Position numbers and translations under genes: made by a program. A DNA stretch of 43,263 bases from Rhizomonospora bruguierae (GTDB lineage: Bacteria > Actinomycetota > Actinomycetes > Mycobacteriales > Micromonosporaceae). Below, piece by piece: positions 26,477-35,229 of this stretch. The notes beneath the pieces were generated by a model. The model was not told the origin of the DNA. It worked only from the letters and a program-made list of their open reading frames with translations, and did not search any database. How positions within the stretch are numbered: the first letter of the stretch is position 1; the number at the start of each line of letters is the position of its first letter. Where the stretch lies: the NCBI RefSeq assembly GCF_018397995.1, contig NZ_BBQH01000051.1, forward strand, positions 1-43,263. Reading direction: 5' to 3'.

Positions 26477-26512
26477 CGTCGAGGGCCGGCCCTTTCGGGC
26501 CGGCCCTCGACG
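26477..26512. terminator. Bidirectional terminator between convergent genes
   Basis: Perfect 16-bp arms (26477-26492 and 26497-26512) close a TTTC loop, 8 nt after the flotillin stop and 5 nt before the end of the convergent membrane-protein gene. It can serve both. Confidence 0.85.
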
Positions 26513-26517
26513 CGTGT

Positions 26518-27021
26518 CTACCTGGTGGCCGCCGCGGCGGGTTCGGCCGCCGTCCGGGGGGCGTTTTGCCGGGCGGTCTCGCGGGCGTTCGCCCGGGCGA
26601 TGAGCAGCGAGCCGATCACGGACGGGACGAGCCAGGCGGCCACGTTGCCGTCGGTGATCTGGACCGCGAACGCGGTGACGAACGAGACCACGCTGCTGCC
26701 CATGAGGGTCAGGTGCACCAGGCGCCACGCGTCCGGGCGGCCGCCGATCACGGGCCGGCGCCGGGCGATCCACACCCCACCGGCGACCCAGACGGCGGTG
26801 AGCGCGCCGATGACCGCCAGCCCGATCAGGCGCCCCGGATCGGACAGGATCAGCCCGAACGCGGACGCGCAGAGCAGCGCGGCGCAGATGGCGTACGCCC
26901 GGCCGAGGACGGGGTGCCGGCCGCGCCGCTTCGGGGCGAGGACCACCGGGACCGCGAGCAGGAGACCGGCCCCGCCCGCGGTCGCGTGGATGGCGATAAG
27001 CACCGTGTGCACCCAGTTCAT
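26518..27021 (-). CDS. Small integral membrane protein (DUF2306-like)
   Basis: This 167-residue protein has about five hydrophobic segments, starting HTVLIAIHATAGGAGLLLAV and including AVIGALTAVWVAGGVWIARR and SSVVSFVTAFAVQITDG. The His-rich first helix and spacing resemble DUF2306 membrane proteins, but this is a weak match. The C-terminus is a disordered Ala/Arg tail. The ATG at 27021 is the only good start. No neighbour suggests a pathway. Confidence 0.75.
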   Translation of the reverse strand: MNWVHTVLIAIHATAGGAGLLLAVPVVLAPKRRGRHPVLGRAYAICAALLCASAFGLILSDPGRLIGLAVIGALTAVWVAGGVWIARRRPVIGGRPDAWRLVHLTLMGSSVVSFVTAFAVQITDGNVAAWLVPSVIGSLLIARANARETARQNAPRTAAEPAAAATR

Positions 27022-27093
27022 CCCTACCCCCCGCGACCCGACTCAGTGGGTTGTCGATGCTAGTCGGCCCGCTCAACGCCACCACCGAGTCTC

Positions 27094-27115
27094 GGCGCCC
27101 CTCCACTGGGGCGCC
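27094..27115 (-). terminator. Hairpin downstream of tRNA-Asn
   Basis: GGCGCCCC and GGGGCGCC form a perfect 8-bp stem with a 6-nt loop about 80 nt past the tRNA 3' end. It is a plausible tRNA terminator, with no T-run. Confidence 0.45.
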
Positions 27116-27199
27116 CCTTCGCGCACAGGCGCGACCAGAGTGGTGACTGAGGGGTGCGACAGAACGCCAAACCGGCAGGGAACATCGAAAGGAGGGTGG

Positions 27200-27272
27200 C
27201 TCCCCCGTTTGGACTCGAACCAAAAACCTGCCGGTTAACAGCCGGCTGCTCTGCCAATTGAGCTACGGGGGA
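27200..27272 (-). tRNA. tRNA-Asn (GTT)
   Basis: Read on the minus strand, the acceptor stem is TCCCCCG with CGGGGGA, the D-arm region is GCTCAATTGGCAGAGC, the anticodon loop CTGTTAA gives anticodon GTT, and the T-arm is GGTTCGAGTCC. The discriminator base is G at 27200, and CCA is encoded at 27197-27199. All stems pair, so the gene is intact. Confidence 0.97.
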
Positions 27273-27399
27273 ACGACGCGGGTTGGATGGAGCCACCCGC
27301 GATCGTGCGCTGCCTAGCGTACAGGACGCCCCCGCCACCGGGTCAACCGGTTCCCCCAACACGGGGTCACGACGGAATTATGGGATAAATCGGCACGTC

Positions 27400-27430
27400 C
27401 CTCCCCCTCACGGGTTGATCGAGGGGGAGG
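27400..27430 (+). other. Stem-loop in the 5' region of the YtxH-like gene
   Basis: CCTCCCCCTC and GAGGGGGAGG form a perfect 10-bp stem with an 11-nt loop, 52 nt before the start codon. It could be a transcript leader structure or a terminator; I cannot decide. Confidence 0.5.
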
Positions 27431-27482
27431 ATGGGTAAGCCTGGGGACACGGACCAACCGCAGGTATCTGGAAGGAGTCGCC

Positions 27483-27794
27483 ATGCGCGGCAAGCTGTGG
27501 TTTATCGGTGGGCTGGCCGCGGGCTTCGTCCTGGGCGCCCGGGCGGGGCGTGAGCGGTACGAGGAGATCGTGACGAACGCCCGCAAGGTATGGGAGCACC
27601 CCACCGTGCAGGAGGCGGCCGGTGTCGCACAGGCGCAGGCCACCAAGCTCTACTCCGAGAGCAAGGACAAGCTCGCCCACACCAGGCTGGGCGAGAAGTT
27701 CAACTCCGGCCTCGCGGCGGGCTCGAGCGACGGCGCGAGCTACGCGGGTACCACGAGCGGCCCGTCCTCGACGGAGTCGCCGTCGGGATACTGA
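27483..27794 (+). CDS. YtxH-like membrane-associated protein
   Basis: This 103-residue protein begins MRGKLWFIGGLAAGFVLGAR, a single N-terminal membrane helix followed by AGRERYEEIV, then a helical charged region and a Ser/Gly/Thr-rich tail. This is the common actinobacterial YtxH-type pattern, of unknown role. The ATG at 27483 has GGAAGGAG 5-6 nt upstream. Confidence 0.85.
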   Translation: MRGKLWFIGGLAAGFVLGARAGRERYEEIVTNARKVWEHPTVQEAAGVAQAQATKLYSESKDKLAHTRLGEKFNSGLAAGSSDGASYAGTTSGPSSTESPSGY

Positions 27795-27821
27795 TCCACC
27801 AGCCTGATCCGTCAGCGCTGC

Positions 27822-27853
27822 GTGCGGCCGCCCCCGACCGGGGGCGGCCGCAC
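27822..27853. terminator. Bidirectional terminator between convergent genes
   Basis: Perfect 14-bp arms (27822-27835 and 27840-27853) close a GACC loop. It lies between the YtxH stop and the end of the leftward TIM-barrel gene at 27858, and probably ends both transcripts. Confidence 0.85.
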
Positions 27854-27857
27854 ACGT

Positions 27858-28865
27858 TCACCGGTCGCTGCTGAACGCCGCGTCGAACGCCGCCTCCGGC
27901 GCGTCGAACGCCAGCCGCCGCACGAACCGCAACGCCTCCGGCGCGCCGACCAGCCGGTCCATGCCGGCGTCCTCCCACTCGATCGAGATCGGCCCGGCGT
28001 ACCCGATCGCGTTCAGCGCCCGGAAGCAGTCCTCCCACGGCACGTCGCCGTGGCCGGTCGAGACGAAGTCCCAGCCGCGGCGCAGGTCCGCCCAGGGCAG
28101 GTGGCTGGCGAGCCGGCCGCGCCGGCCGTCGCCGGTGCGCACCTTCGCGTCCTTGCAGTCGACGTGGTAGATCCGGTCGGCGAAGTCCAGGATGAAGTTC
28201 ACCGGGTCCAGTTCCTGCCAGACGAAGTGCGACGGGTCCCAGTTCAGCCCGAACGCGGGGCGGTGGCCGATCGCCTCCAGCGTCCGCCGCGCGGTCCAGT
28301 AGTCGTACGCGATCTCGCTGGGGTGCACCTCGTGCGCGAAGCGCACCCCCACCTCGTCGAAGACGTCCAGGATCGGGTTCCAGCGGTCGGCGAAGTCCCG
28401 GTACCCCCGCTCGATCATCTCCGGCGGGACCGGCGGGAACATCGCCAGCGTGTGCCAGATGGGCGAGCCGGTGAACCCCACCACGGTCCGGACGCCGAGC
28501 TTCGCGGCCGCCCGCGCGGTGTCCTTGATCTCCTCGGCGGCCCGCCGGCGCACCCCCTCGGGCTCGCCGTCGCCCCAGATCCGCGCCGGCAGGATGCCCC
28601 GGTGGCGCTCGTCGATCGGGTGGTCGCAGACCGCCTGGCCGACCAGGTGGTTCGAGATCGCGTAGACGGCCAGGTCGTACTTGGCCAGCGTCTGCTTCGT
28701 GCGCTCGACGTACCCGTCCTCGTTGACCGCCCGGTCCACCTCGAAGTGATCGCCCCAGCAGGCGATCTCCAGGCCGTCGTAGCCCCACTCCGAGGCCAGC
28801 CGGCACACCTGCTCGAACGGCAGGTCGGCCCACTGGCCGGTAAACAGCGTGATCGGTCGCGCCAT
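27858..28865 (-). CDS. Sugar phosphate isomerase/epimerase-like TIM-barrel protein
   Basis: This 335-residue protein has the xylose-isomerase-like barrel (AP endonuclease 2 family). [14 protein letters not shown] is followed by [14 protein letters not shown]; metal-ligand segments include HEVHPSE (Glu/His), [11 protein letters not shown] (Asp/His) and YHVDCKDAK (His/Asp), with ISIEWED (Glu) near the end. In this operon it probably isomerises the oxidised sugar or polyol made by the neighbouring oxidoreductase, as IolE/IolI-type enzymes do. The ATG at 28865 has GGGAGG just upstream and lies 17 nt after the oxidoreductase stop. Confidence 0.88.
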   Translation of the reverse strand: MARPITLFTGQWADLPFEQVCRLASEWGYDGLEIACWGDHFEVDRAVNEDGYVERTKQTLAKYDLAVYAISNHLVGQAVCDHPIDERHRGILPARIWGDGEPEGVRRRAAEEIKDTARAAAKLGVRTVVGFTGSPIWHTLAMFPPVPPEMIERGYRDFADRWNPILDVFDEVGVRFAHEVHPSEIAYDYWTARRTLEAIGHRPAFGLNWDPSHFVWQELDPVNFILDFADRIYHVDCKDAKVRTGDGRRGRLASHLPWADLRRGWDFVSTGHGDVPWEDCFRALNAIGYAGPISIEWEDAGMDRLVGAPEALRFVRRLAFDAPEAAFDAAFSSDR

Positions 28866-28882
28866 GCCTCCCTCTCCTCGCG

Positions 28883-30082
28883 TCAGGCGGCCAGTTCGGC
28901 CGCGACGGGTTCCACCTCGGTCCAGGACGACCCGGACTCCGCCGAGCCGGCCACCGCGGCCAGCACCAACTGGACCTGCAACGCGTCCGCGAAGGACGGG
29001 TGCGGGTCGGCGCCGGTGCCGACCGCCGCCAGGAAGTCGCGCATCTCGTGGGTGAACGAGTGCTCGTACCCGATGATGTGCCCGGCCGGCCACCACGCCG
29101 ACAGGTACGGGTGCTCCGGCTCGGTCACCAGGACCGTCGCGAAGCCCCGCTCGGCGGCCGGCCGGGTGGCGTCGTAGAACTCCAGTTCGTTCAGCCGCTC
29201 CAGGTCGAAGGCGACCGAGCCCAGCGACCCGTTCACCTCGACCCGCAGCGCGTTCTTGCGGCCCGTCGCGAACCGGGTCGCCTCGTAGGTGGCCAGCGCG
29301 CCGCCGGCCAGCCGGGCCACGAACACGGCGGCGTCGTCCACGGTGACCTCGCCGGTGCCGGCGGTGCCCGTGGCGCCGGCCAGCCCGCCCGCCGGTCCCT
29401 CGTCGAGCAGCGGCCGCCGCCGCACGAAGGTCTCGGTGATCGCGCTGACCCCGGTGACGAGCTGCCCGGTCACGTACTGGGTCAGGTCGATGATGTGGGC
29501 GCCGATGTCGCCCAGCGCGCCCGACCCGGCCCGCTCCCTGCGCAGCCGCCACACCAGGGGGAACTGCGGATCGACGATCCAGTCCTGCAGGTAGGCCGCC
29601 CGGACGTGGCGGATCTCGCCCAGCCGGCCGGACGCCACGAGCTGGCGCATCAGGGTCACCGCCGGCACCCGCCGGTAGTTGAACCCGCACATCGACAGCT
29701 GCCCGTTGGCCCGGGCCCGCTCGGCGGCGGCGACCATCGCCCGCGCCTCCGGCACCGAGTTGGCCAGCGGCTTCTCGCACAGCACGTGCTTGCCGGCGTC
29801 CAGGGCCGCGATGGCGATCTCGGCGTGGCTGTCGCCCGGCGTGCAGACGTCCACCGCGTCGATGTCGTCCCGGGCCACCAGCTCGCGCCAGTCGGTGCCG
29901 TACCCCTCCCAGCCGAGCCGGCCGGCCGCCTCCGCCACCCGGGCGGGGTCCCGCCCGTAGACGGCGGTCATCCGGGCGCGCAGGGGCAGGTCGAACACCC
30001 GGTTCACGGTCCGCCACGCCTGCGAGTGCACGGCACCCATGAACGCGTAGCCGACCATGCCGATCCGCAGTTCTTCAGACAC
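28883..30082 (-). CDS. Gfo/Idh/MocA-family oxidoreductase
   Basis: This 399-residue NAD(P)-dependent dehydrogenase begins with a Rossmann fold ([17 protein letters not shown], residues about 7-23) and has the family motif CEKPLANS for the nicotinamide pocket, then [19 protein letters not shown] with the catalytic-region Asp/His. Substrate is probably a sugar or inositol delivered by the operon's transporter. The GTG at 30082 is preceded by GGGAG and lies 22 nt after the binding-protein stop. Confidence 0.92.
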   Translation of the reverse strand: MSEELRIGMVGYAFMGAVHSQAWRTVNRVFDLPLRARMTAVYGRDPARVAEAAGRLGWEGYGTDWRELVARDDIDAVDVCTPGDSHAEIAIAALDAGKHVLCEKPLANSVPEARAMVAAAERARANGQLSMCGFNYRRVPAVTLMRQLVASGRLGEIRHVRAAYLQDWIVDPQFPLVWRLRRERAGSGALGDIGAHIIDLTQYVTGQLVTGVSAITETFVRRRPLLDEGPAGGLAGATGTAGTGEVTVDDAAVFVARLAGGALATYEATRFATGRKNALRVEVNGSLGSVAFDLERLNELEFYDATRPAAERGFATVLVTEPEHPYLSAWWPAGHIIGYEHSFTHEMRDFLAAVGTGADPHPSFADALQVQLVLAAVAGSAESGSSWTEVEPVAAELAA

Positions 30083-30104
30083 TGTGTGGCTCTCCCGCCG
30101 GTAC

Positions 30105-31163
30105 TCAGAACCCGAGCTTGAGGTAGTCGCCCGCGTTGTCCTTGGTGATCGTTTCCGAGGCGAGGATGATCTCCTTGGGCACCTGGAGCTCGACCAGGTC
30201 GGCCAGGCCCCGGCCCTGGGCGATCAGCCGGGCCAGCGAGATCGCGGACGACGCCATCGACGGGCTGTAGGTGACCGTCGCCTTGAGCACCGTGTTGTCC
30301 GCCTGGATGTCCTCGATCGCCTTCTTCGAGCCGGCGCCGCCGACCATGAAGAACTCCGTGCGGTTCGCCCGGTTGATCGCGGCGAGCACGCCGATGCCCT
30401 GGTCGTCGTCGTGGTTCCACAGGGCGTCCAGCTTCGGCAGCGCCTGCAGCAGGTTCGCCGCCTCGCGCTGGCCGGAGTCCGCGGTGAACTCCGCCGCCCG
30501 CCGGTTGGCCACCGTGAAGCCGAAGGTGGCCAGCGCCGCCTTGAACCCGGCGCTGCGCTCCTGGGTCAGCTCCAGCGAGTCGATGCCGGCGATCTCGCCG
30601 ATCACCGGGGTGCTGACCCCCTTGTTCTTGAGCTGGTTGCCGATGTACGTGCCGGCGGCCACGCCCATGCCGTAGTTGTCGCCCTTGATCTGGAGCCGGT
30701 ACGCCAGCGCGTCCGGGAACGCCCGGTCCAGGTTCACCACCGGGATGCCGGCCTGCATCGCCTTGAGTCCGCTCGCGTTCAGCTCCTTGCCGTCGTGCGG
30801 CAGCATCACGATGATGTCCGGCTTCTCGGCGATCAGCGTGTCCAGCGCGGCCCGCTGCGCCGCCGCGTCCGCGCCCGCCTCGACCTGCTTCAGGGTGACG
30901 TCGCTGAACGTGCCGGCCTGCGCCTTGGCGTTGTTGGTGATCGCCGCGATCCAGCCGTGGTCGGCGGCCGGCGCGGAGAAGCCGATCGTCACCTGCCGGC
31001 CGGCGTTGGCGTTGGCGTTGCCGCCGGCCTCCGGTCCCTTCGTCTGCGCGCTCGTGGGCTCCTTCTCGTTGCTGGTGCAGGCCGCGAGCAGCGCGCCCGC
31101 GCCGACGGCCGCGCCGCCGAACAGCAGCCGCCGCCGGGGCAGGTTCAGCCGGTTCTGGGTCAT
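30105..31163 (-). CDS. Sugar ABC transporter substrate-binding lipoprotein
   Basis: This 352-residue protein has a signal peptide, RRRLLFGGAAVGAGALLAAC, with lipobox LAAC and two Arg that make Tat export possible. The mature part is a periplasmic-binding-protein-like fold of the RbsB/LacI type (VTIGFSAPAADHGWIAAITN and IIVMLPHDGKELNASGLKAM). It captures the sugar for the permease and ATPase encoded just upstream. The ATG at 31163 is chosen because it begins the signal peptide. Confidence 0.92.
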   Translation of the reverse strand: MTQNRLNLPRRRLLFGGAAVGAGALLAACTSNEKEPTSAQTKGPEAGGNANANAGRQVTIGFSAPAADHGWIAAITNNAKAQAGTFSDVTLKQVEAGADAAAQRAALDTLIAEKPDIIVMLPHDGKELNASGLKAMQAGIPVVNLDRAFPDALAYRLQIKGDNYGMGVAAGTYIGNQLKNKGVSTPVIGEIAGIDSLELTQERSAGFKAALATFGFTVANRRAAEFTADSGQREAANLLQALPKLDALWNHDDDQGIGVLAAINRANRTEFFMVGGAGSKKAIEDIQADNTVLKATVTYSPSMASSAISLARLIAQGRGLADLVELQVPKEIILASETITKDNAGDYLKLGF

Positions 31164-31237
31164 GACGGTCTCCTCAGGGGTGCGTGGCTCCCGGCGACCG
31201 TCCACGTCGGACGGTCACCCAGGGGTGGTGGGGTCTG

Positions 31238-32287
31238 TCAGGTACGGGCGAAGATCGTGGTGAGGGACTTGAACCTGACCTGCTGGACCAGCACGGCGGC
31301 CACGATGATGCCGCCCTTGACCATGTTCTGGACCTCGGTGGCCAGGTTGTTGATGGCGAACAGGTTGGTGATGGTGGAGAACACCAGCACGCCGAGCAGC
31401 GACCCGATGATCGATCCCCGGCCGCCGGAGAGCAGCGTGCCGCCGATGATCGCCGCCGCGATCGCGTCCAGCTCGTACAGGTTCGCGGCGCCGGCCTGGG
31501 CGGAGGTGCTCAGCGAGGTCAGCATGATCGCGGCGATCCCGCAGCACAGCCCGGACAGCGCGTACAGCAGCATGGTATGCCGGGTGACGTTGATGCCGGC
31601 CAGCCGGGCCGCCTCCCGGTTACCGCCGACGGCGACCGTGCGCCGCCCGAACGTGGTGCGGTTGAGCAGCACCCAGCCGGCCGCGACCACCACCGCGAGG
31701 ATGACGACCAGCAGCGGGATGCCCAGCACGTCGGTGCTGGCGATCGCGTTGATGGTGCGGTTCTCCGACACTTGCGTCTGCTTGCCGGAGATGCTGGCGG
31801 CCAGGCCGCGGGCCGCCACCATCATGGCGAGCGTGGCGATGAACGGCACCAGGCGCCCGTACGAGATGAGCCCGCCGTTGACCAGGCCGACGCAGAGGCC
31901 GACGGTGAGCGCCGTGAAGATCATGCCGAACGTGCCGTAGCTCTGCGTGGCGACGGTGGTGCACCACACGCCGGCCAGCGCCACGATCGCGCCGACCGAC
32001 AGGTCGATGCCGCCGCCGATGATGACGAACGTCATGCCGACGGTCACCACGCCGATGACCGACGCCTGCTCCAGGATCGTGAACACGTTGTCGCGCACCC
32101 GGACCGGGTCGCCGTACAGGTCCGGCCGGGTCACCGCGCCGATGATGACCAGCACCACCAGCACCCCGACCAGGGCCAGGTTGCGCAGGGCGGTCTCGCT
32201 CAGCCCACCCCACCGCCGGCCCGGCCCGGTGGTGGTCCGCTCGTCCGCCGGAGAGACCGGCGAGGCGGGCGCCTCGGTCGCACTCAT
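31238..32287 (-). CDS. Sugar ABC transporter permease (RbsC-like)
   Basis: This 349-residue protein has about nine hydrophobic segments and the RbsC/AraH pattern: MTFVIIGGGIDLSVGAIVAL near residue 80 and GRRTVAVGGNREAARLAGIN, then IIGGTLLSGGRGSIIGSLLG. It forms the membrane channel of the importer. Its ATG overlaps the ATPase stop as ATGA. A 74-bp gap follows before the binding-protein gene and may hold a ribosome site or attenuation signal. Confidence 0.93.
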   Translation of the reverse strand: MSATEAPASPVSPADERTTTGPGRRWGGLSETALRNLALVGVLVVLVIIGAVTRPDLYGDPVRVRDNVFTILEQASVIGVVTVGMTFVIIGGGIDLSVGAIVALAGVWCTTVATQSYGTFGMIFTALTVGLCVGLVNGGLISYGRLVPFIATLAMMVAARGLAASISGKQTQVSENRTINAIASTDVLGIPLLVVILAVVVAAGWVLLNRTTFGRRTVAVGGNREAARLAGINVTRHTMLLYALSGLCCGIAAIMLTSLSTSAQAGAANLYELDAIAAAIIGGTLLSGGRGSIIGSLLGVLVFSTITNLFAINNLATEVQNMVKGGIIVAAVLVQQVRFKSLTTIFART

Positions 32288-33873
32288 ACCGCAGCCTCTT
32301 CCATCAGCGACCCGGCCATCACCAGGTCCAGCACCGTGCCCTCGTCCAGTTCGTCGGCGGGTGCCTCGTGGACGACCCGGCCCTCCCGCATCACCAGCAC
32401 CCGGTCCGCCAGCCCCAGCACCTCCGGCACCTCGCTGGAGACCAGCAGCACGCCGACCTCCCGGGCGGTCAGCTCGCGGATCAGCTCGTACAGTTCGGCC
32501 CGCGCGCCCACGTCCACCCCGCGGGTCGGCTCGTCCAGCAGCAGCAGCCGGGTGCCGCCGAGCAGCCAGCGGCCCACCACCACCTTCTGCTGGTTGCCGC
32601 CGGAGAGGGTGCCCACCGGGCGGCGCACGTCCCGCGGGCGCAGGTCCAGTTGGCCGGCCACCCGCTCCGCCTCGGCGCGCTCCCGGGCGGCGTTGGTCAG
32701 CCCGCCGGTCGCGTACGCGCCGAACGCGGCGAGCGTGACGTTGCGGTAGATCGGTTCGCCCAGCAGCAGCGCCTGGCTCTTGCGCTCCTCGGGCGCCATG
32801 CCGAGCCCCGCCCGCACCGCCGCGCCGACGCTGCCGGGCCGCAGCGCCCGGCCGTTCACCCGCACGGTACCGCCGGCCGCCCGGCGTGCCCCGAAGATCG
32901 TCTCCAGCAGCTCGGACCGGCCGGAGCCGACCAACCCGGCGATCCCCACGATCTCGCCACTGTGGACGCTGAGCGAGACGTCCGCGAACTCGCCCGGGCG
33001 GCTCAGGTGCTCGACCCGCAGCAGCTCCTCCCCCGGCTCGCGGGCGGTGCGCCGGGGAAAGACGTACTCGATGGTGCGGCCGGTCATCCGGCTCACCAGG
33101 TCCTTCGTGGGCGTGGTACGGGCCGGCAGGTTCGCGGCGGTGGTCCGGCCGTCCTTGAGGACGGTCACCCGGTCCCCGATCTCGCGGATCTCCTCAAGCC
33201 GATGCGAGATGTAGATGACCGCGATGCCCTGCGCGGTCAGCTCCCGGATGATCCGGAACAGGTTCGCCACCTCGTCGTGGGCCAGCACCGCGCTCGGCTC
33301 GTCCATGATGATCAGGCGCGCCGCGTGGGACAGCGCCCGCCCCATGCTGACCACCTGCTTGCCGGCCGCCGGCAGCAGCCGCACCGGCCGGTGCGGCGGG
33401 ATCTCCGGGTGGCCCAGCCGGGCCAGGATCTCCCGGGCCCGGCGGGCCATCTGTGCACGCCGGACAAAGCCGAGCCGCCGGTCCTCGTGGCCGAGGAAGA
33501 TGTTCTCCGCGACCGACATCTCCTCCACCAGGTCCAGCTCCTGGTAGATGGTGGCGATGCCGGCCCTCATCGCGGCCTGCGGATCCGCGAAGCTCGCCGG
33601 CGCGCCCCGCCAGGTGATCGTGCCGGCGTCCGGGCGGTGCACGCCGGCGAGCACCTTGATCAGGGTGGACTTGCCGGCGCCGTTCTGCCCGAGCAGGCAG
33701 TGCACCTCGCCGGGCAGCACCTCCACCTCGACCCCATCCAGCGCGCGCACGCCCGGGAAGGTCTTCACGACCCCCTGCAGCCTGAGGACGGGTTCCGTGG
33801 CGGGCGCCACCGCCGCGGCCCCACGTCCGCCGGCACCTCGGCCCGGCACGCTCCGGGCGCTCCTCGCGCTCAT
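32284..33873 (-). CDS. Sugar ABC transporter ATP-binding protein, two ABC domains (RbsA-like)
   Basis: This 529-residue protein has two tandem ABC domains. The first has a canonical Walker A, GQNGAGKSTLIKVL, and Walker B LIIMDEPSAVL. The second has the usual degenerate Walker A of this family, GLVGSGRSELLETI, with LSGGNQQKVVVGRWL and LLLLDEPTRGVDVG. It powers the importer. The ATG at 33873 overlaps the ROK stop as ATGA; the longer frame upstream is ROK sequence out of frame. Confidence 0.95.
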   Translation of the reverse strand: MSARSARSVPGRGAGGRGAAAVAPATEPVLRLQGVVKTFPGVRALDGVEVEVLPGEVHCLLGQNGAGKSTLIKVLAGVHRPDAGTITWRGAPASFADPQAAMRAGIATIYQELDLVEEMSVAENIFLGHEDRRLGFVRRAQMARRAREILARLGHPEIPPHRPVRLLPAAGKQVVSMGRALSHAARLIIMDEPSAVLAHDEVANLFRIIRELTAQGIAVIYISHRLEEIREIGDRVTVLKDGRTTAANLPARTTPTKDLVSRMTGRTIEYVFPRRTAREPGEELLRVEHLSRPGEFADVSLSVHSGEIVGIAGLVGSGRSELLETIFGARRAAGGTVRVNGRALRPGSVGAAVRAGLGMAPEERKSQALLLGEPIYRNVTLAAFGAYATGGLTNAARERAEAERVAGQLDLRPRDVRRPVGTLSGGNQQKVVVGRWLLGGTRLLLLDEPTRGVDVGARAELYELIRELTAREVGVLLVSSEVPEVLGLADRVLVMREGRVVHEAPADELDEGTVLDLVMAGSLMEEAAV

Positions 33874-35048
33874 GACGCCTGCTCGAACGCCAGGTCGCTG
33901 GCGAGCACCGCGGCGCCGGCCACCCCGGCCCGCGGGCCCAGCTCCGACAGCACCACCGGCAGGTTGCCGGTGGCCAGCGGCAGCGAACGCCGGTACACCA
34001 CGCTGCGGATCTCCGCGAGCAGGATGTGCCCCAACTGCGCCAACCCACCCCCGATCACGATCATCGACGGGTTCGCGAAGCTGACCAGGCCGGCGAGCAC
34101 GGCACCGACCTGCCGCCCACCGTCCCGGATCAGCCGGATGCAGGTGACGTCGCCCTCCATGGCGCCCTGCGCCACGTCCCGCGCCGTCACCGTGCCGGCG
34201 TTCGCCAGCCGCTCGGCCAGCGCCGGCGAGCCGCCCGACCGGGCCGCCGCCAGCGCGTCCTTGGCCAGCGCCGCCCCGCTGAACAGGGCCTCCAGGCAGC
34301 CCACGTTGCCGCAGGAGCAGACCGGCCCGTGCGTGTCCACCTGGATGTGGCCGATGTCCCCGGCGCACCCGTCGGTACCGCGGTACACCTCACCGCTGAG
34401 GTAGATGCCGCAGCCGATCCCGGTACCGATCTTCACGTAGAGGAAGTCGTCCACCGAGTGCGCGACCCCGCCGTGCCGCTCCCCCACCGCCATGATGTTG
34501 ACGTCGTTGTCCACCACGGCGGGGCAGCCGAGCTCCCGGGTCAGCAGCTCACGCACCGGGAACCGGTCCCAGCCCGGCATGATCGGCGGGGACACCGGCA
34601 CGCCGTCCCGGAAGCTGACCGGCCCCGGCACCCCGATCCCGATCGCGTCCAGGCGCTCGTACGCGCCGTCCACCTTCGCCTTCGCCAGCAGCTCCGTGAC
34701 CCGGTGCAGGATCGCCTTGGGCCCCTGGCGGATATCCGCCGGCTCGCTGTACGCCGCCAGCGGCTCCAGCCGGCCGTTGGTCACCTCGATGTCGATCGAC
34801 GTGACGCCCAGGTCCACCGCGCCGAGGCGCAGCTTCGGGCTCAGCTCCACCAGGGTGGACCGGCGCCCGCCCCGCGAGGCGGCCAGCCCGGCCTCGGCCG
34901 CGTACCCGGCGCCGACCAGGCGCTCGACCTCCGCCAGCAGCCGCGGCCGGGGCATCTCCAGCCGGTCCGCCAGTTCCGCCCGGGACACCGCGCCCTGGTC
35001 GCGCAGCAGGCGCAGCAGCCGCAGGTGCGGGGGTTCGAGGGTGCGCAT
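33870..35048 (-). CDS. ROK-family transcriptional regulator
   Basis: This 392-residue protein has an N-terminal winged helix (LLRLLRDQGAVSRAELADRL) and a ROK sugar-kinase-like domain with the zinc motif CSCGNVGCLEA and DNDVNIMAVGE. It is the first gene of the sugar operon and probably represses it until the sugar binds. The ATG at 35048 has GGGAG 9 nt upstream; the GTG at 35087 would add 13 residues with no ribosome site. Confidence 0.92.
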   Translation of the reverse strand: MRTLEPPHLRLLRLLRDQGAVSRAELADRLEMPRPRLLAEVERLVGAGYAAEAGLAASRGGRRSTLVELSPKLRLGAVDLGVTSIDIEVTNGRLEPLAAYSEPADIRQGPKAILHRVTELLAKAKVDGAYERLDAIGIGVPGPVSFRDGVPVSPPIMPGWDRFPVRELLTRELGCPAVVDNDVNIMAVGERHGGVAHSVDDFLYVKIGTGIGCGIYLSGEVYRGTDGCAGDIGHIQVDTHGPVCSCGNVGCLEALFSGAALAKDALAAARSGGSPALAERLANAGTVTARDVAQGAMEGDVTCIRLIRDGGRQVGAVLAGLVSFANPSMIVIGGGLAQLGHILLAEIRSVVYRRSLPLATGNLPVVLSELGPRAGVAGAAVLASDLAFEQAS

Positions 35049-35160
35049 TCGGGCAACTCCCGCGGGGCGTGTGACGGGGCGGAACACCGAGGTGTTGTGC
35101 CGGACACACTAGGAGCCCTTTGTGGCGGCTGTCCAGACCTTCTTGCGATTCGTGCTCGAA

Positions 35161-35182
35161 CTTTTGCTGATCTCAGCAGAAG
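35161..35182. promoter_or_regulatory. Operator-like inverted repeat upstream of the ROK gene
   Basis: CTTTTGCTGA and TCAGCAGAAG form a 10-bp inverted repeat with one mismatch around a central TC. It lies 113-134 bp before the ROK start in the 181-bp gap to the YihY gene and is a plausible site for the ROK regulator. Confidence 0.45.
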
Positions 35183-35229
35183 TACTGGCCCGGATATGCG
35201 AAACCGTTCCCGTCTTTACCGGGTCATGA

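Noticed and set aside
24300-27223. Long minus-strand open frames opposite nfeD and flotillin
   Set aside because: Both are antisense shadows of convincing + strand genes.
27200-27272. tRNA-Asn as an integration site of a mobile element
   Set aside because: The tRNA is intact, and I found no repeated 3' tRNA fragment and no integrase in the window.
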